Part shown: positions 18,904 through 27,055 of the stretch, piece by piece | Layout of the letters: every line of letters starts with the position of its first letter | Position numbering within the stretch: position 1 is the first letter of the stretch | NCBI RefSeq assembly: GCF_013450295.1 | Contig: NZ_SKBR01000001.1 | Location: 1,368,001-1,432,000 of the forward strand | DNA length: 64,000 nucleotides | Direction of reading: 5' to 3' | Source of the DNA: Streptomyces sp. AJS327 | GTDB taxonomy: Bacteria > Actinomycetota > Actinomycetes > Streptomycetales > Streptomycetaceae | Notes under the pieces: model-generated | The model's input: only the letters and a program-made list of their open reading frames with translations | The model's database searches: none | Told to the model about the DNA's origin: nothing | Program-made: the position numbers and the translations under genes

Positions 18904-19724
18904 GCGCCGCGCTGGCCGCCGCCGCGCCGGAGGCGCTGGCGGCGGACGCCGTGGGCGCGGCGCGGCTGGCCCTCACCGGAGTCTGCGGACTCGGCTGGGT
19001 CGTCGCCTACGCGGCGATGGTCCGCGTCGGGGTGCGGGACCGGATCCACGGCATCCCGGTCGTCGCGCTCACCCTCAATATCTCCTGGGAGTTCCAGTAC
19101 AGCGTCTTCGGCTCCAGCGGCGCCTCCGTCGCGGGCGTCGCCGGGGTGGAGGAGACCCAGATCCTCGCCACCGTCTTCTGGTTCGTCGTGGACTGCGGAC
19201 TGCTCTACACCGTCCTGCGATTCGGACCGGCCCAGTTCGCGCACGTCCCGCGCCCGGTGTTCCACGCGGGTTTCGTGGTGACGCTGTGCCTCTCGTACGC
19301 GGCGATCGCCGTGCTCTCCCGGCAGTTCGACGACGGGGACGTGGTCCTCACCAGCTTCGGCATCAACACCGCGATGGCCGGGATGTTCCTGGCGATGCTG
19401 GCCTCCCGTGGCTCCAGCCGGGGGCAGTCGCTGGTCGTCGCCGTCGCGAAGCTCGTGGGGACCGCCGCGGCCTGTGCCAGCTGGGCCGTGGACACCTCCG
19501 CCTACCCCGGGCCCTGGATGCCGTTCTGCGCGGTCGCCTGCCTGGTGCTGGACACCGGGTATCTGGTCGCCCTCGCGCTGGTCAAGCGCGCCGAGCGGCG
19601 GGCGGCGGCCCGTCCCGCGCTGACCCTGCCCGGCCCCGCCGAGCCCGGCGCCCCCGAGCGACGGTACGCGCCGGGGGAGCGGCCGCCCCCCGACGAGCGA
19701 CCCGCCCCAGAAGCACACGCCTGA
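18900..19724 (+). CDS. Pyr4/PaxB-like transmembrane terpene cyclase
   Basis: This 274-residue polytopic membrane protein has about seven helices. It matches the small integral-membrane terpene cyclase family known from fungal meroterpenoid and indole-diterpene pathways (Pyr4, PaxB), which protonate an epoxide or olefin and cyclise polyprenyl chains. The diagnostic segment GIPVVALTLNISWEFQYSVF holds Glu64, and a second acid, Asp218, lies in LVLDTGYLVALAL. In Pyr4 a Glu and an Asp at nearly these positions are essential. An additional Asp98 lies in FWFVVDCGLL. The hydrophilic C-terminus (about 230-274) is Pro/Glu-rich. It converges on a phytoene/squalene-synthase-family gene, suggesting a shared terpenoid route. 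The substrate is unknown. The start is set by the GTGA overlap with the preceding mini-ORF. Confidence 0.75.
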   Translation: MSAALAAAAPEALAADAVGAARLALTGVCGLGWVVAYAAMVRVGVRDRIHGIPVVALTLNISWEFQYSVFGSSGASVAGVAGVEETQILATVFWFVVDCGLLYTVLRFGPAQFAHVPRPVFHAGFVVTLCLSYAAIAVLSRQFDDGDVVLTSFGINTAMAGMFLAMLASRGSSRGQSLVVAVAKLVGTAAACASWAVDTSAYPGPWMPFCAVACLVLDTGYLVALALVKRAERRAAARPALTLPGPAEPGAPERRYAPGERPPPDERPAPEAHA

Positions 19725-19739
19725 CCCCGTGCGGCGGCG

Positions 19740-19776
19740 GGGCGGTGCCCGCGCCGGGACGGCGGGGGCACCGCCC
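19740..19776. terminator. Bidirectional hairpin between convergent terpenoid genes
   Basis: Perfect 11-bp arms (19740-19750 and 19766-19776) with a 15-nt loop lie in the 68-bp gap between the two converging stop codons. Confidence 0.65.
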
Positions 19777-19792
19777 GTCAGCGGCGCACCGC

Positions 19793-20719
19793 TCAGCCGT
19801 GCCCGGCGGGCAGCGCGAAGAGGTCGTGCTCGCACCGGGCGAAGCCGTCGAGCGCCTCCTGGCTCCGCGCGATCGAGTTCCGCACCGGCTCCCAACCGCG
19901 CGGCTGCGCCCGCTCGATCCACCGGGTGGCGCTGCCGAAGTACTCCCGCGCGCGCCGTGCCTGGCACTCCGCCAGCCGCCGCAGCGGCAGGGTGGCGCGG
20001 CGGTCCGCGACGGCCCGTTCCACGTCCAGCCGGGACAGACCACAGCGCTGGAGGTCGACGAGCGGCAGGTACAGCTTCCCCAGGGCCAGGTCCTCCTCGA
20101 CGTCCGTCAGGAAGTCCAGCGTCTGGAGGCCGAGCCCCCAACTCTCCGCGGCGCGCAGCGCGTCCGGCTCCGGGGTCCCCTCGCGCGGCCCGAGCAGCAG
20201 GGTGAGCCAGCGCGCCGGATGACCGCTGACGCCCCGCATGTACCGCTCCAGCGCGGCCACCGTCCCGTACTCGGTGTACTCCATGTCGCGCCGCAGCGCC
20301 TCGCTGGCCTCCCGGACGTCCGCGAGGCTCAGACGCCAGCTCTGGACGAAGTCCGCGAAGGCCAGGGCGATCAGGAACTCCTGCCGCCGGGCGGCCTCCC
20401 GCCGGGAGCCGGATCTGCGCGGCGTCCGGAACCGGGTGCCGGGCCCGGTGTCCAGCAGCCGGAAGAACAGCCGCACGAACGCGTCGTATGCGCGCCGCCG
20501 TTCGGCGAGCGGCACGCCCGGGGCGTCCGCCAGGTCGTCCGCGTGACCGCAGAAGGCGATCATCGCGTCCCAGTACGGCTGCCGGTCGACGGCCAGTTGG
20601 GAGCGCATCAGCGCGTGCGCGGTGTGGTCGCTGCCGCCGCAGAGCGCCTCGCACAGCGCGTACGCCTCACGGAGCAGCGGGTCGGTGATGCCCGCCGCGT
20701 CCAGCTCGTGGCCGTTCAT
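19793..20719 (-). CDS. Phytoene/squalene synthase family enzyme
   Basis: This 308-residue all-helical head-to-head prenyl transferase condenses two prenyl diphosphates (GGPP to phytoene or FPP to squalene-type products). Both Mg2+-binding aspartate motifs are intact: DDLAD at residues 61-65 and DVEED at 206-210, the latter followed by the family-typical LALGKLYLP. Length is normal. No other carotenoid genes (desaturase, lycopene cyclase, GGPP synthase) and no hopanoid genes lie nearby. Its only terpenoid neighbour is the convergent membrane cyclase. The ATG at 20719 gives the usual N-terminus, but no ribosome site is visible; upstream the frame stays open only because GC-rich DNA lacks stops. 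Product identity is inference. Confidence 0.82.
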   Translation of the reverse strand: MNGHELDAAGITDPLLREAYALCEALCGGSDHTAHALMRSQLAVDRQPYWDAMIAFCGHADDLADAPGVPLAERRRAYDAFVRLFFRLLDTGPGTRFRTPRRSGSRREAARRQEFLIALAFADFVQSWRLSLADVREASEALRRDMEYTEYGTVAALERYMRGVSGHPARWLTLLLGPREGTPEPDALRAAESWGLGLQTLDFLTDVEEDLALGKLYLPLVDLQRCGLSRLDVERAVADRRATLPLRRLAECQARRAREYFGSATRWIERAQPRGWEPVRNSIARSQEALDGFARCEHDLFALPAGHG

Positions 20720-21910
20720 GTCAGTAACCCATGGGCGCCGAACATCCCGCGCGCGTACGGACGGTGGGCGGCTCGCCACCGCCGCCCACCCCAACCCGGC
20801 GGCCCCACACCCGGGTTGCGGCGGGGGTACCGCGTGTCCGGCCGTGGGGTGCCGCCGGACCGTGCCCACGGGGACGCGTTCCTGACCATCGGATCCATGC
20901 CACCTGCCTCGCTGTTTCCACTGGTTCCACTGATGTCGCCGAGTCTGCTGAGCCCGCTGAGTCCACCGGCTCGGTAGTGCCAACGGTCGTACCGGGCAAC
21001 GGTGTTGCCCTCCCCCGCCGTCTCTCCCCGTCGCCGTCTCTCCCCGCGCCGCCGCTCCCGGGGCCGGTGCTGGTCCGCCCCGCCCCGCGTCCCGGCCCGT
21101 GCGGTGGGTCGCCGTGGTGTGCGGCCGCGGGGTGTCGCGCGGATGTGCCGGGGCGTCGCCGTCCCGTGTGGGGTCGGCCGGAGGGAGGCCGCGGGGACGC
21201 CGGAAGGACGGCGGCGCTCCGGTCGTACGCTCGCGCGGAACGGCGGGGGCCGTCCCTGGTGACATAACGGATGGGTGGCGCACGGGAGTTGGCGCATGAG
21301 GGGTGTCCCCGACCGGGTCGAGCACGACGGTTCCGGGCGCTCCGACGTGCCAACCGCCCCTGGGGACCGCACACGTCGTCAGGGAGGGACGCGGGCTGGG
21401 GCACCCGCCTGCTACTTGACCCCGGCCCGGCCGGTTCCATGCCGCGTGTCGCGGTGTTTCCGTCGATCGAGTGAGCGCCGACGCGAATGTCACCCCCTGG
21501 TGTGCGAGCGGGAGTTCCGTGTGCGAGAGGGGACGGGGATCCGACCGCCGCCGGACGGCCGGAGGCCACCGCGTGGTGTGGGCGTCGCGGCGTCCCCGGT
21601 GGGACGCGGGAGCGGCGGGTGCGGTCGCCGGGTCGCCGTCGCCGCCCCGGGGTCCAAGTGCCCGGGTGCGACGGAGAGTTGAGGGCGGTCGAGGCGTCCC
21701 GGCAGGCGGTGGGAACACGGAGGTGGCGGGGGCCGGTGCCTCCGGCGCGTGCCGTACCCCGGTGCGCGGTGGGCGCTTCGACGCGGTGCGCGGCCGTGCG
21801 GCCCGTCGGGCGGCGCGTGCGGTCGCGGAGGGGCGTACCCGAGGGGCGGTGGGCTGGCCCGGCCGCCGCGCACGCCCTGCCCTCCGCCTCCGCGGGAGCG
21901 GCGAACGCGC

Positions 21911-21956
21911 GGTGCGTGACGAGCGTGTGGTGCGTGACGAGCCCGCGGTGCGTGAC
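21911..21956. repeat. Three tandem 10-bp repeats with an 18-bp period
   Basis: GGTGCGTGAC occurs at 21911-21920, 21929-21938 and 21947-21956. The first two copies extend to GGTGCGTGACGAGC. A degenerate fourth copy begins at 21971. The array lies in the gene-poor stretch. Confidence 0.7.
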
Positions 21957-22282
21957 ACGAGGGGTGACGCGGTGCGAGCGGGGGAGGGGAGGGATGGGGC
22001 ACCGGATGGTCAACGCGCGTGCGGGGCACGGCCGTTCGCGGGGCGCGTGCGCGGCGTCGCCGGTGGGCCCGGTGCGCCCGGCCGGTGGGCCCGCGTCTCC
22101 CGAGGGCGTCCCTGCGTGCTCCCAGAGCCGGAATGGCCGCATGCGGGGCGCCGCGTTCCGGCCTGGTGGCCCGTTCGCGGGTCGCCCTGGCGAAGCGGTG
22201 GCCGGGCGTGGACGGTCCGAGAAGTCCGGGAGCCGTGCGGCTCCGCACGGCCAGGGGCCCGTGGGTCTCCGACGGGTCTCCG

Positions 22283-22371
22283 AAGTGCCCTGGAACCGTG
22301 GGGAGTTGACGCGAATAGGACTACATGAACGGTGGGAGCTGGAAAGTGCCCTGGATCCGTGGGGAGTTGAC
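22283..22371. repeat. 28-bp direct repeat, two copies
   Basis: Positions 22283-22310 and 22344-22371 are identical except for one A/T change (AAGTGCCCTGGA, then A or T, then CCGTGGGGAGTTGAC). The copies are 61 bp apart, so they cannot share a reading frame, which argues for a DNA-level rather than a protein repeat. Confidence 0.8.
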
Positions 22372-22717
22372 CGTGGAGTCCGCCCCGGGTGGGGCACGGG
22401 CGCGGTTGTCGAGGTGGCGCTCCGTGGCCGGGGGCCTTCGCCGGTGGCGGGCCGGGCGGCTCGGCGCGCCGCGTGCCCGGAGGCGGGGCACGCTGTCGCG
22501 GAGGGCGTTCGCGCCCTCCGCGCGTCTGGTCCGTATCGCGTCACTCACCTCGGACCGACGGGGCGGCCGGGCCGGGGCGGCCGGACGGTGTGCCGGTAGC
22601 CCCGGTGCGCGGTGGTGGATCGCGGGGGTGGCGCGATCGTCGGGGGTGGTTCGTGGCCTCAGGGCACGTCCGGGGGATCACCCGGAGTGACGGGTGCCTG
22701 GAGGGGGCCGGGCCGCC

Positions 22718-22861
22718 TCAGTCGATGCCGCGCCAGATGTGCGACTCGGTGGGCTCGTCGTCCTCCGCTCCGGCGAGGAGGGGGGTCGGGGCGTCGGGGA
22801 ACGTCTGGTGCCGCTCCTCATTCAGGTAGGGACGTTCCAGGGCTGGTGCTGGGGTGCTCAT
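22718..22861 (-). CDS. 47-residue peptide of unknown function
   Basis: This clean small gene has ATG start, TGA stop and Streptomyces-like codon choice (almost all codons G/C-ending). The peptide begins MSTPAPALERPYLNEERHQT, is acidic in its second half (AGAEDDEPTES) and ends HIWRGID. It is soluble, with no signal peptide and no cysteine. A purine-rich AGAAGGGAA lies 10-18 nt upstream of the ATG, farther than ideal. I do not recognise the family. The length and Pro/acidic leader-like composition would fit a precursor peptide of a ribosomal natural product or a small regulatory protein, but no maturation enzyme is adjacent. A HExxH metallopeptidase is encoded upstream on the same strand. Confidence 0.6.
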   Translation of the reverse strand: MSTPAPALERPYLNEERHQTFPDAPTPLLAGAEDDEPTESHIWRGID

Positions 22862-23309
22862 CGTGTCTCGATTCCCTTCTCCGGTACGGCCGGTGGGCTC
22901 CGGCCCGCTCCCGCGGCGCTTTGTCGGGTTCCCACACCACGTCGGTCAGTGCGGGGCACGCACGAACGATTCTGACTCCGCCCGCCGAAAATCGCAGGTC
23001 GATTACGGATTGACCAGGGCTTCAAAGGGTGCTCCCAGCCCCTCACGCTCCATGATCGGCACCGCGTGCCGCCGGTTCGGGGGCCTCTCGCCGTGGTCGT
23101 TCGCGGCTTCTCGGCTGTAGGGGATGCATCACGGCACCGCGTGCCGACTTTTCGTTCGCCGCCCCTGGGCGTGCCGGAGGCCCCCGACCGGGTCCGTGAA
23201 AAACCTGGAATGGCCGCTTTGGTGGCGGATTGACCGGTATGCGAAGGAGGTGCGACCGAGGGGAGCGGGGAGCGGGAGCGGGCGTGGTGCCCGGCGGGTC
23301 GGTGGCGCC
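22862..23309. other. Upstream region of the 47-residue peptide gene
   Basis: About 450 bp without a gene, relatively AT-rich (around 22970-23010 and 23190-23240), probably holds the peptide promoter on the minus strand. It contains two copies of an inverted repeat (separate entry). A GGATTGACC motif occurs twice, near 23007 and 23227. No -35/-10 pair is convincing. Confidence 0.4.
23057..23147. promoter_or_regulatory. Pair of CGGCAC-CGC-GTGCCG inverted repeats
   Basis: Identical 15-bp dyads lie at 23057-23071 and 23133-23147, 76 bp apart, upstream of the 47-residue peptide gene and downstream of the metallopeptidase gene. Two identical operator-like palindromes suggest a dimeric repressor or activator site; the protein is unknown. 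Confidence 0.5.
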
Positions 23310-24314
23310 TCAGGTGTCGCAGTCCAGCACCGCGCGGCAGAGCGCGCAGCGCACCCGGACCGGCCCACGCACCGGGACCCGGATGCGCTGATAGCAGGTG
23401 GGACACGGAAAGGCGACGCGGAGCGGCGAGCCGGCCACGAACGTGTAGCCCGGGCCGGAACCGTGCCCCACGCGCTGGGCGCGCGCTCGCTCCCGGGCGT
23501 AGCGCCAGCGCCGCCCACCGCGTCCGCTCGCGGCCAGGGGCGGCCGGGTCGCGTCCCGTTCGGCCCGCGTCCGGCCACGCACGTACGCCTCGTACGCCTG
23601 CGGGCTGGTGAACCAGATCGCCGGGTCCTCGCCGAAGACCCGCGCCCGCTTCGCGAGGACGTAGCCGAACTCCTCGGGGGTGAGGTAGCCGAGCTTCTGT
23701 GAGCTGACCGCGTCCTGCCGGAAGGCGTCCAGCAGCAGCCACCCGGCGCCGAGGAAGCAGGCGGCGGTGTCCGTCAGGATCTCGTTGTCCGCCGTCTCCG
23801 GCCACTCCAGCCCGTTCCGGTGCAGCCAGACGTGCGTGACCTCGTGGGCCAGGGCCGCGCCGATGTCCCGACGGTGGCGCAGGAACCGGGAGTTGAGCTC
23901 GACCGCGTACTCCGGGCCCGCGGTCAGTTCGACGGCGGCCGCGTCCGCCATGGCGCGGAAGGTGACCGACACCCGCGCCTCCGGCAGCCGCAGTTGCCGC
24001 ACCATCGCCCGCGCGAGCCGTTCCGCGCCGAGCCGGGGGTCCTCGGTGTCCTCGAAGGCCACCTCCACCGGGAGGACGCTGTTCGCGTACGCGTCGAGCG
24101 GCGTGCTCGCCGTGGAGTCCGCCGGGCAGGACGGGCCGGGGCGACCGCTCCCGGCGGCGGGTCGGCCGTCCGGGGGCGGGGCGTGGAAGTGCCGGTAGAG
24201 CGCGGTGAGGGCGGAGCGCACCGTCTCCAGCCGGGGGAAGCCGCGCTCCACCTCCCAGGCCGCGCGCCCTCCGGCGGCGCCCGGCGTGGAGGTCCCGGAC
24301 GTGTCAGCCGCCAT
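23310..24314 (-). CDS. HExxH zinc metallopeptidase-like protein with C-terminal Cys4 motif
   Basis: The 334-residue protein of unknown name has a clear zinc-peptidase core. HEVTHVWLHRNG holds His157, Glu158 and His161, and about 17 residues later DNEILTDTAA supplies a likely third ligand Glu178, the gluzincin arrangement. The C-terminal 30 residues contain two CxxC pairs (CPTCYQ and CALC), consistent with a zinc ribbon. There is no signal peptide, so it is probably cytoplasmic. The ATG at 24314 was chosen over an upstream frame extension because only from here is the composition protein-like, and AAGGGCGGGGG precedes it. The gene is divergent from pepN. Substrate unknown; it might act on the small peptide encoded downstream, but that is speculation. 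Confidence 0.7.
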   Translation of the reverse strand: MAADTSGTSTPGAAGGRAAWEVERGFPRLETVRSALTALYRHFHAPPPDGRPAAGSGRPGPSCPADSTASTPLDAYANSVLPVEVAFEDTEDPRLGAERLARAMVRQLRLPEARVSVTFRAMADAAAVELTAGPEYAVELNSRFLRHRRDIGAALAHEVTHVWLHRNGLEWPETADNEILTDTAACFLGAGWLLLDAFRQDAVSSQKLGYLTPEEFGYVLAKRARVFGEDPAIWFTSPQAYEAYVRGRTRAERDATRPPLAASGRGGRRWRYARERARAQRVGHGSGPGYTFVAGSPLRVAFPCPTCYQRIRVPVRGPVRVRCALCRAVLDCDT

Positions 24315-24448
24315 CCGCCCCCGCCCTTCCTCGGTCAGCGCCACTGTACGGGCCCCGTCGGGCCGGAGGCCGGGCGCCCGCCCCACCGTGACGGCCCGCC
24401 CGGGGCGTTCCCGGACCGCCGTGCGGCGCCCCGGGCGGGTGCGGCACC

Positions 24449-27055
24449 ATGGCGCGCATGTCCGTACTGACACGCGCCGAAGCGCGGCACCGAGCCCGGC
24501 TCCTGGACGTTCAGCGCTACGAGATCGACCTCGACCTCACCCGGGGCGAGGAGGTCTTCGGCTCCGACACCGTGATCCGCTTCACCGTGTCCGAGCCGGA
24601 GGCGGACACCTTCCTGGAGCTGCGGCCGGTCACCCTGCGCCGCGCCGTACTGGACGGGGCGGAGCTGGACCCGGCCGCGCTCGCCGACGGGCGGCTGCCG
24701 CTGCGCGGCCTCACCGAGGGCGAGCACGAGCTGCGGGTGCGGGCCGACATGCCCTACTCCCGCGTCGGGGAGGGCATGCACCGCTTCACGGACCCGGCCG
24801 ACGGACGCACCTACCTCTACACCCAGTGCTGCATGTCCGACGCCCCGAAGGTCTTCCCCTGCTTCGACCAGCCGGACCTCAAGGCCGTGCACGCGGTGCG
24901 GGTCACCGCGCCGCCCGAATGGACGGTGCTGGGCAACGGCGTCGCCCGGCGGCTGGGGGAGCCGGACGAGGGCCGCTGGGAGTGCGCGCCGACCCCACCG
25001 ATCAGCACCTACCTCATGGCCGTCGCCGCCGGGCCCTACCACTCGGTGCGGACCGAGCACGCCGGGATCCCCTTCGGGCTGCACGTACGGCGCTCCCTGG
25101 CGGCGCACCTGGACGCCGACGCCGAGGAACTCCTCGACCTCACCCGGCGCTGCTTCGACCGCTACCACGAGATCTTCGACGAGCCCTACCCCTTCGACTC
25201 CTACGACCAGGCGTTCGTCCCGGAGTTCAACTCCGGCGCCATGGAGAACCCCGGACTCGTCACCTTCCGCGACGAGTTCGTCTACCGCTCCGCCGTCACC
25301 GACACCGAACGGCAGACCCGGGGCATGGTCATCGCGCACGAGATGGCGCACATGTGGTTCGGCGACCTGGTCACCCTGCGCTGGTGGGACGACATCTGGC
25401 TGAACGAGTCCTTCGCCGAGTACATGGGGTACCAGACGCTCGCCGAGTCCACCCGGTTCACCGACCCATGGACGGACTTCGCCGTCACCCGCAAGACCTG
25501 GGGGTACGACGCGGACCAGCGCCCCTCGACGCACCCGGTGGCGCCCGACCCGGAGGCGGTCCCCGACACCGCGGCGGCCCGGCTCAACTTCGACGGCATC
25601 TCCTACGCCAAGGGCGCCTCGGCGCTCCGCCAACTCGTCGCCTGGCTGGGCGAGAAGACCTTCCTCGCCGGAATCAACGAGCACTTCGCCCGGCACCGCT
25701 TCGGCAACGCCACCCTCGCCGACTTCATCGACTCCCTCGCGCACGCCTCCACCGACCGCGACGTGCACGGCTGGGCGGAGCGCTGGCTGCGCACCACCGG
25801 CGTGGACACCCTCACCACCCGGGTCAGCGACGGTGCGGACGCGGCGAGCGGCACGGCGGACGCGTCAGACACGGCGGGCGGCGACGGCTGGCGGCTCACC
25901 GTGACACACACCGGCGAGCGCCCGCACCGGCTGGCGTTCGGCCTCTACGACTGGGCACCCGGCGACCCGGGACGCCTGGTGCCGCGCGACCGCCCCGCGC
26001 GCGACCTGCCCGGCGGCGGCCAGGAACCCGGCGCGAGCGGCGAGTTCAGCGCCAGCGAGGAGACCGTCCTCAGCTTCGGCGGGCCGCGCCCCGCCCTCGT
26101 CCTGCCCAACGACGGGGACCTGTCCTACGCCAAGGTCCGCCTCGACCCGGACTCCTGGGCCACGCTGCGCCGTTCGCTCTCCGGGCTGCCCGACCCGCTC
26201 TCCCGCGCCGTGGTGTGGAACACCGTGCGCGACCAGGTGCGGGACGCCGAACTGCCGCCCGGCGCCTACCTGGAGCTGCTCGGTGACCACCTGCCGAGGG
26301 AGACCGACAACGCCGTCGTGCACGGCGTCCTCGGCTTCGCGCGCACCCAGATCGCGGACCGCTACCTGCCCGCGGAGGAGCGGGACGCCGCCCTCGCCGG
26401 GCTCGCCCGGGTCTGCGAGGAACTGCTGCGCGGCGCGGACGAGGACGGCGCGGGGCGCGCCCTGACCGCGGCCCGGCACCTGATCGACAGCGTCACCGAC
26501 CCCGAGCGGCTGCGCTCCTGGCGCGCCGCCGGAGGCATCCCCGGCGGGCCCCGGCTCGACGCGGAGCTGCGCTGGCGGCTGTTGCTACGGCTCGCCGTCC
26601 TCGGCGGGGTGGACGCGGACGGCGTCGACCGGGCGCTGGCCGACGACCCGAGCGCCACCGGGCAGGAGGGGGCGGCCCGTTGCCACGCCGCGCTACCCGA
26701 CCCCGCGAGCAAGGCCGCCGCCTGGGCCGCGATGTTCGACGAGCCGGACACCCTCTCCAACTACCTGTTCATCGCCACCGCGCAGGGCTTCTGGCAGCCC
26801 GAACAGCAGCCCCTGGTCCAGGAGTTCGCCGACCGCTACTTCACCGACGTGCTGCCGCTCGCGGAACGCCGGGGCTCCGCCGTCGCGTACGCCGCCGGCC
26901 GCTTCGCCTTCCCCCGCGTCGTCGACGAGGAAACCCGGCGGCGGGGTGAGGAGTGTCTGCGCTCCGGCGCTCCGCTGCCCGCGCTGCGCCGTCAGCTGGT
27001 GGACCAACTCGACGATCTGCGCCGGGCGTTGCGTGTCCGCTCCGCCTCGGGCTGA
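24449..27055 (+). CDS. pepN: M1-family aminopeptidase N
   Basis: This 868-residue zinc aminopeptidase removes N-terminal residues from peptides in the cytoplasm. It has the substrate-binding GAMEN motif (near residue 264) and the zinc site HEMAHMWFGDLV (near 294-305), with the third ligand Glu in WLNESFAEYMG. The C-terminal ERAP1-like helical domain is complete. Its sequence differs considerably from the housekeeping Streptomyces PepN that I recall (for example CCMSDAPKVFPCFDQPDLK), so it is probably a second, paralogous M1 enzyme. There are two near ATGs (24449 and 24458), and neither has a good ribosome site. It is divergent from the metallopeptidase gene with 134 bp between. Confidence 0.92.
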   Translation: MARMSVLTRAEARHRARLLDVQRYEIDLDLTRGEEVFGSDTVIRFTVSEPEADTFLELRPVTLRRAVLDGAELDPAALADGRLPLRGLTEGEHELRVRADMPYSRVGEGMHRFTDPADGRTYLYTQCCMSDAPKVFPCFDQPDLKAVHAVRVTAPPEWTVLGNGVARRLGEPDEGRWECAPTPPISTYLMAVAAGPYHSVRTEHAGIPFGLHVRRSLAAHLDADAEELLDLTRRCFDRYHEIFDEPYPFDSYDQAFVPEFNSGAMENPGLVTFRDEFVYRSAVTDTERQTRGMVIAHEMAHMWFGDLVTLRWWDDIWLNESFAEYMGYQTLAESTRFTDPWTDFAVTRKTWGYDADQRPSTHPVAPDPEAVPDTAAARLNFDGISYAKGASALRQLVAWLGEKTFLAGINEHFARHRFGNATLADFIDSLAHASTDRDVHGWAERWLRTTGVDTLTTRVSDGADAASGTADASDTAGGDGWRLTVTHTGERPHRLAFGLYDWAPGDPGRLVPRDRPARDLPGGGQEPGASGEFSASEETVLSFGGPRPALVLPNDGDLSYAKVRLDPDSWATLRRSLSGLPDPLSRAVVWNTVRDQVRDAELPPGAYLELLGDHLPRETDNAVVHGVLGFARTQIADRYLPAEERDAALAGLARVCEELLRGADEDGAGRALTAARHLIDSVTDPERLRSWRAAGGIPGGPRLDAELRWRLLLRLAVLGGVDADGVDRALADDPSATGQEGAARCHAALPDPASKAAAWAAMFDEPDTLSNYLFIATAQGFWQPEQQPLVQEFADRYFTDVLPLAERRGSAVAYAAGRFAFPRVVDEETRRRGEECLRSGAPLPALRRQLVDQLDDLRRALRVRSASG

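Larger units (their letters stand above)
20720..22717. other. Two-kilobase stretch without convincing genes
   Basis: All six frames hold long open frames here, but their translations are Arg/Pro/Gly/Ala runs with no domain-like pattern and no consistent third-position GC bias. I accept none as a gene. The stretch contains several short DNA repeats (listed separately). A Ser/Glu/Thr-rich minus-strand frame near 20900-20990 is the most protein-like piece but is too short to judge. It may be decayed sequence, a regulatory region, or host an RNA I cannot recognise. Confidence 0.5.

Noticed and set aside
21901..22371. CRISPR array suggested by short spaced repeats
   Set aside because: There are only two to three copies, repeats are 10 or 28 bp with 8- or 33-bp gaps, and no cas genes are present. 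They do not form a repeat-spacer array.
20721..22599. Several 200-600-codon open frames on both strands in the stretch after the phytoene-synthase-like gene
   Set aside because: Translations are low-complexity Arg/Pro/Gly/Ala, overlap one another in conflicting frames and show no domain or ribosome-site support.
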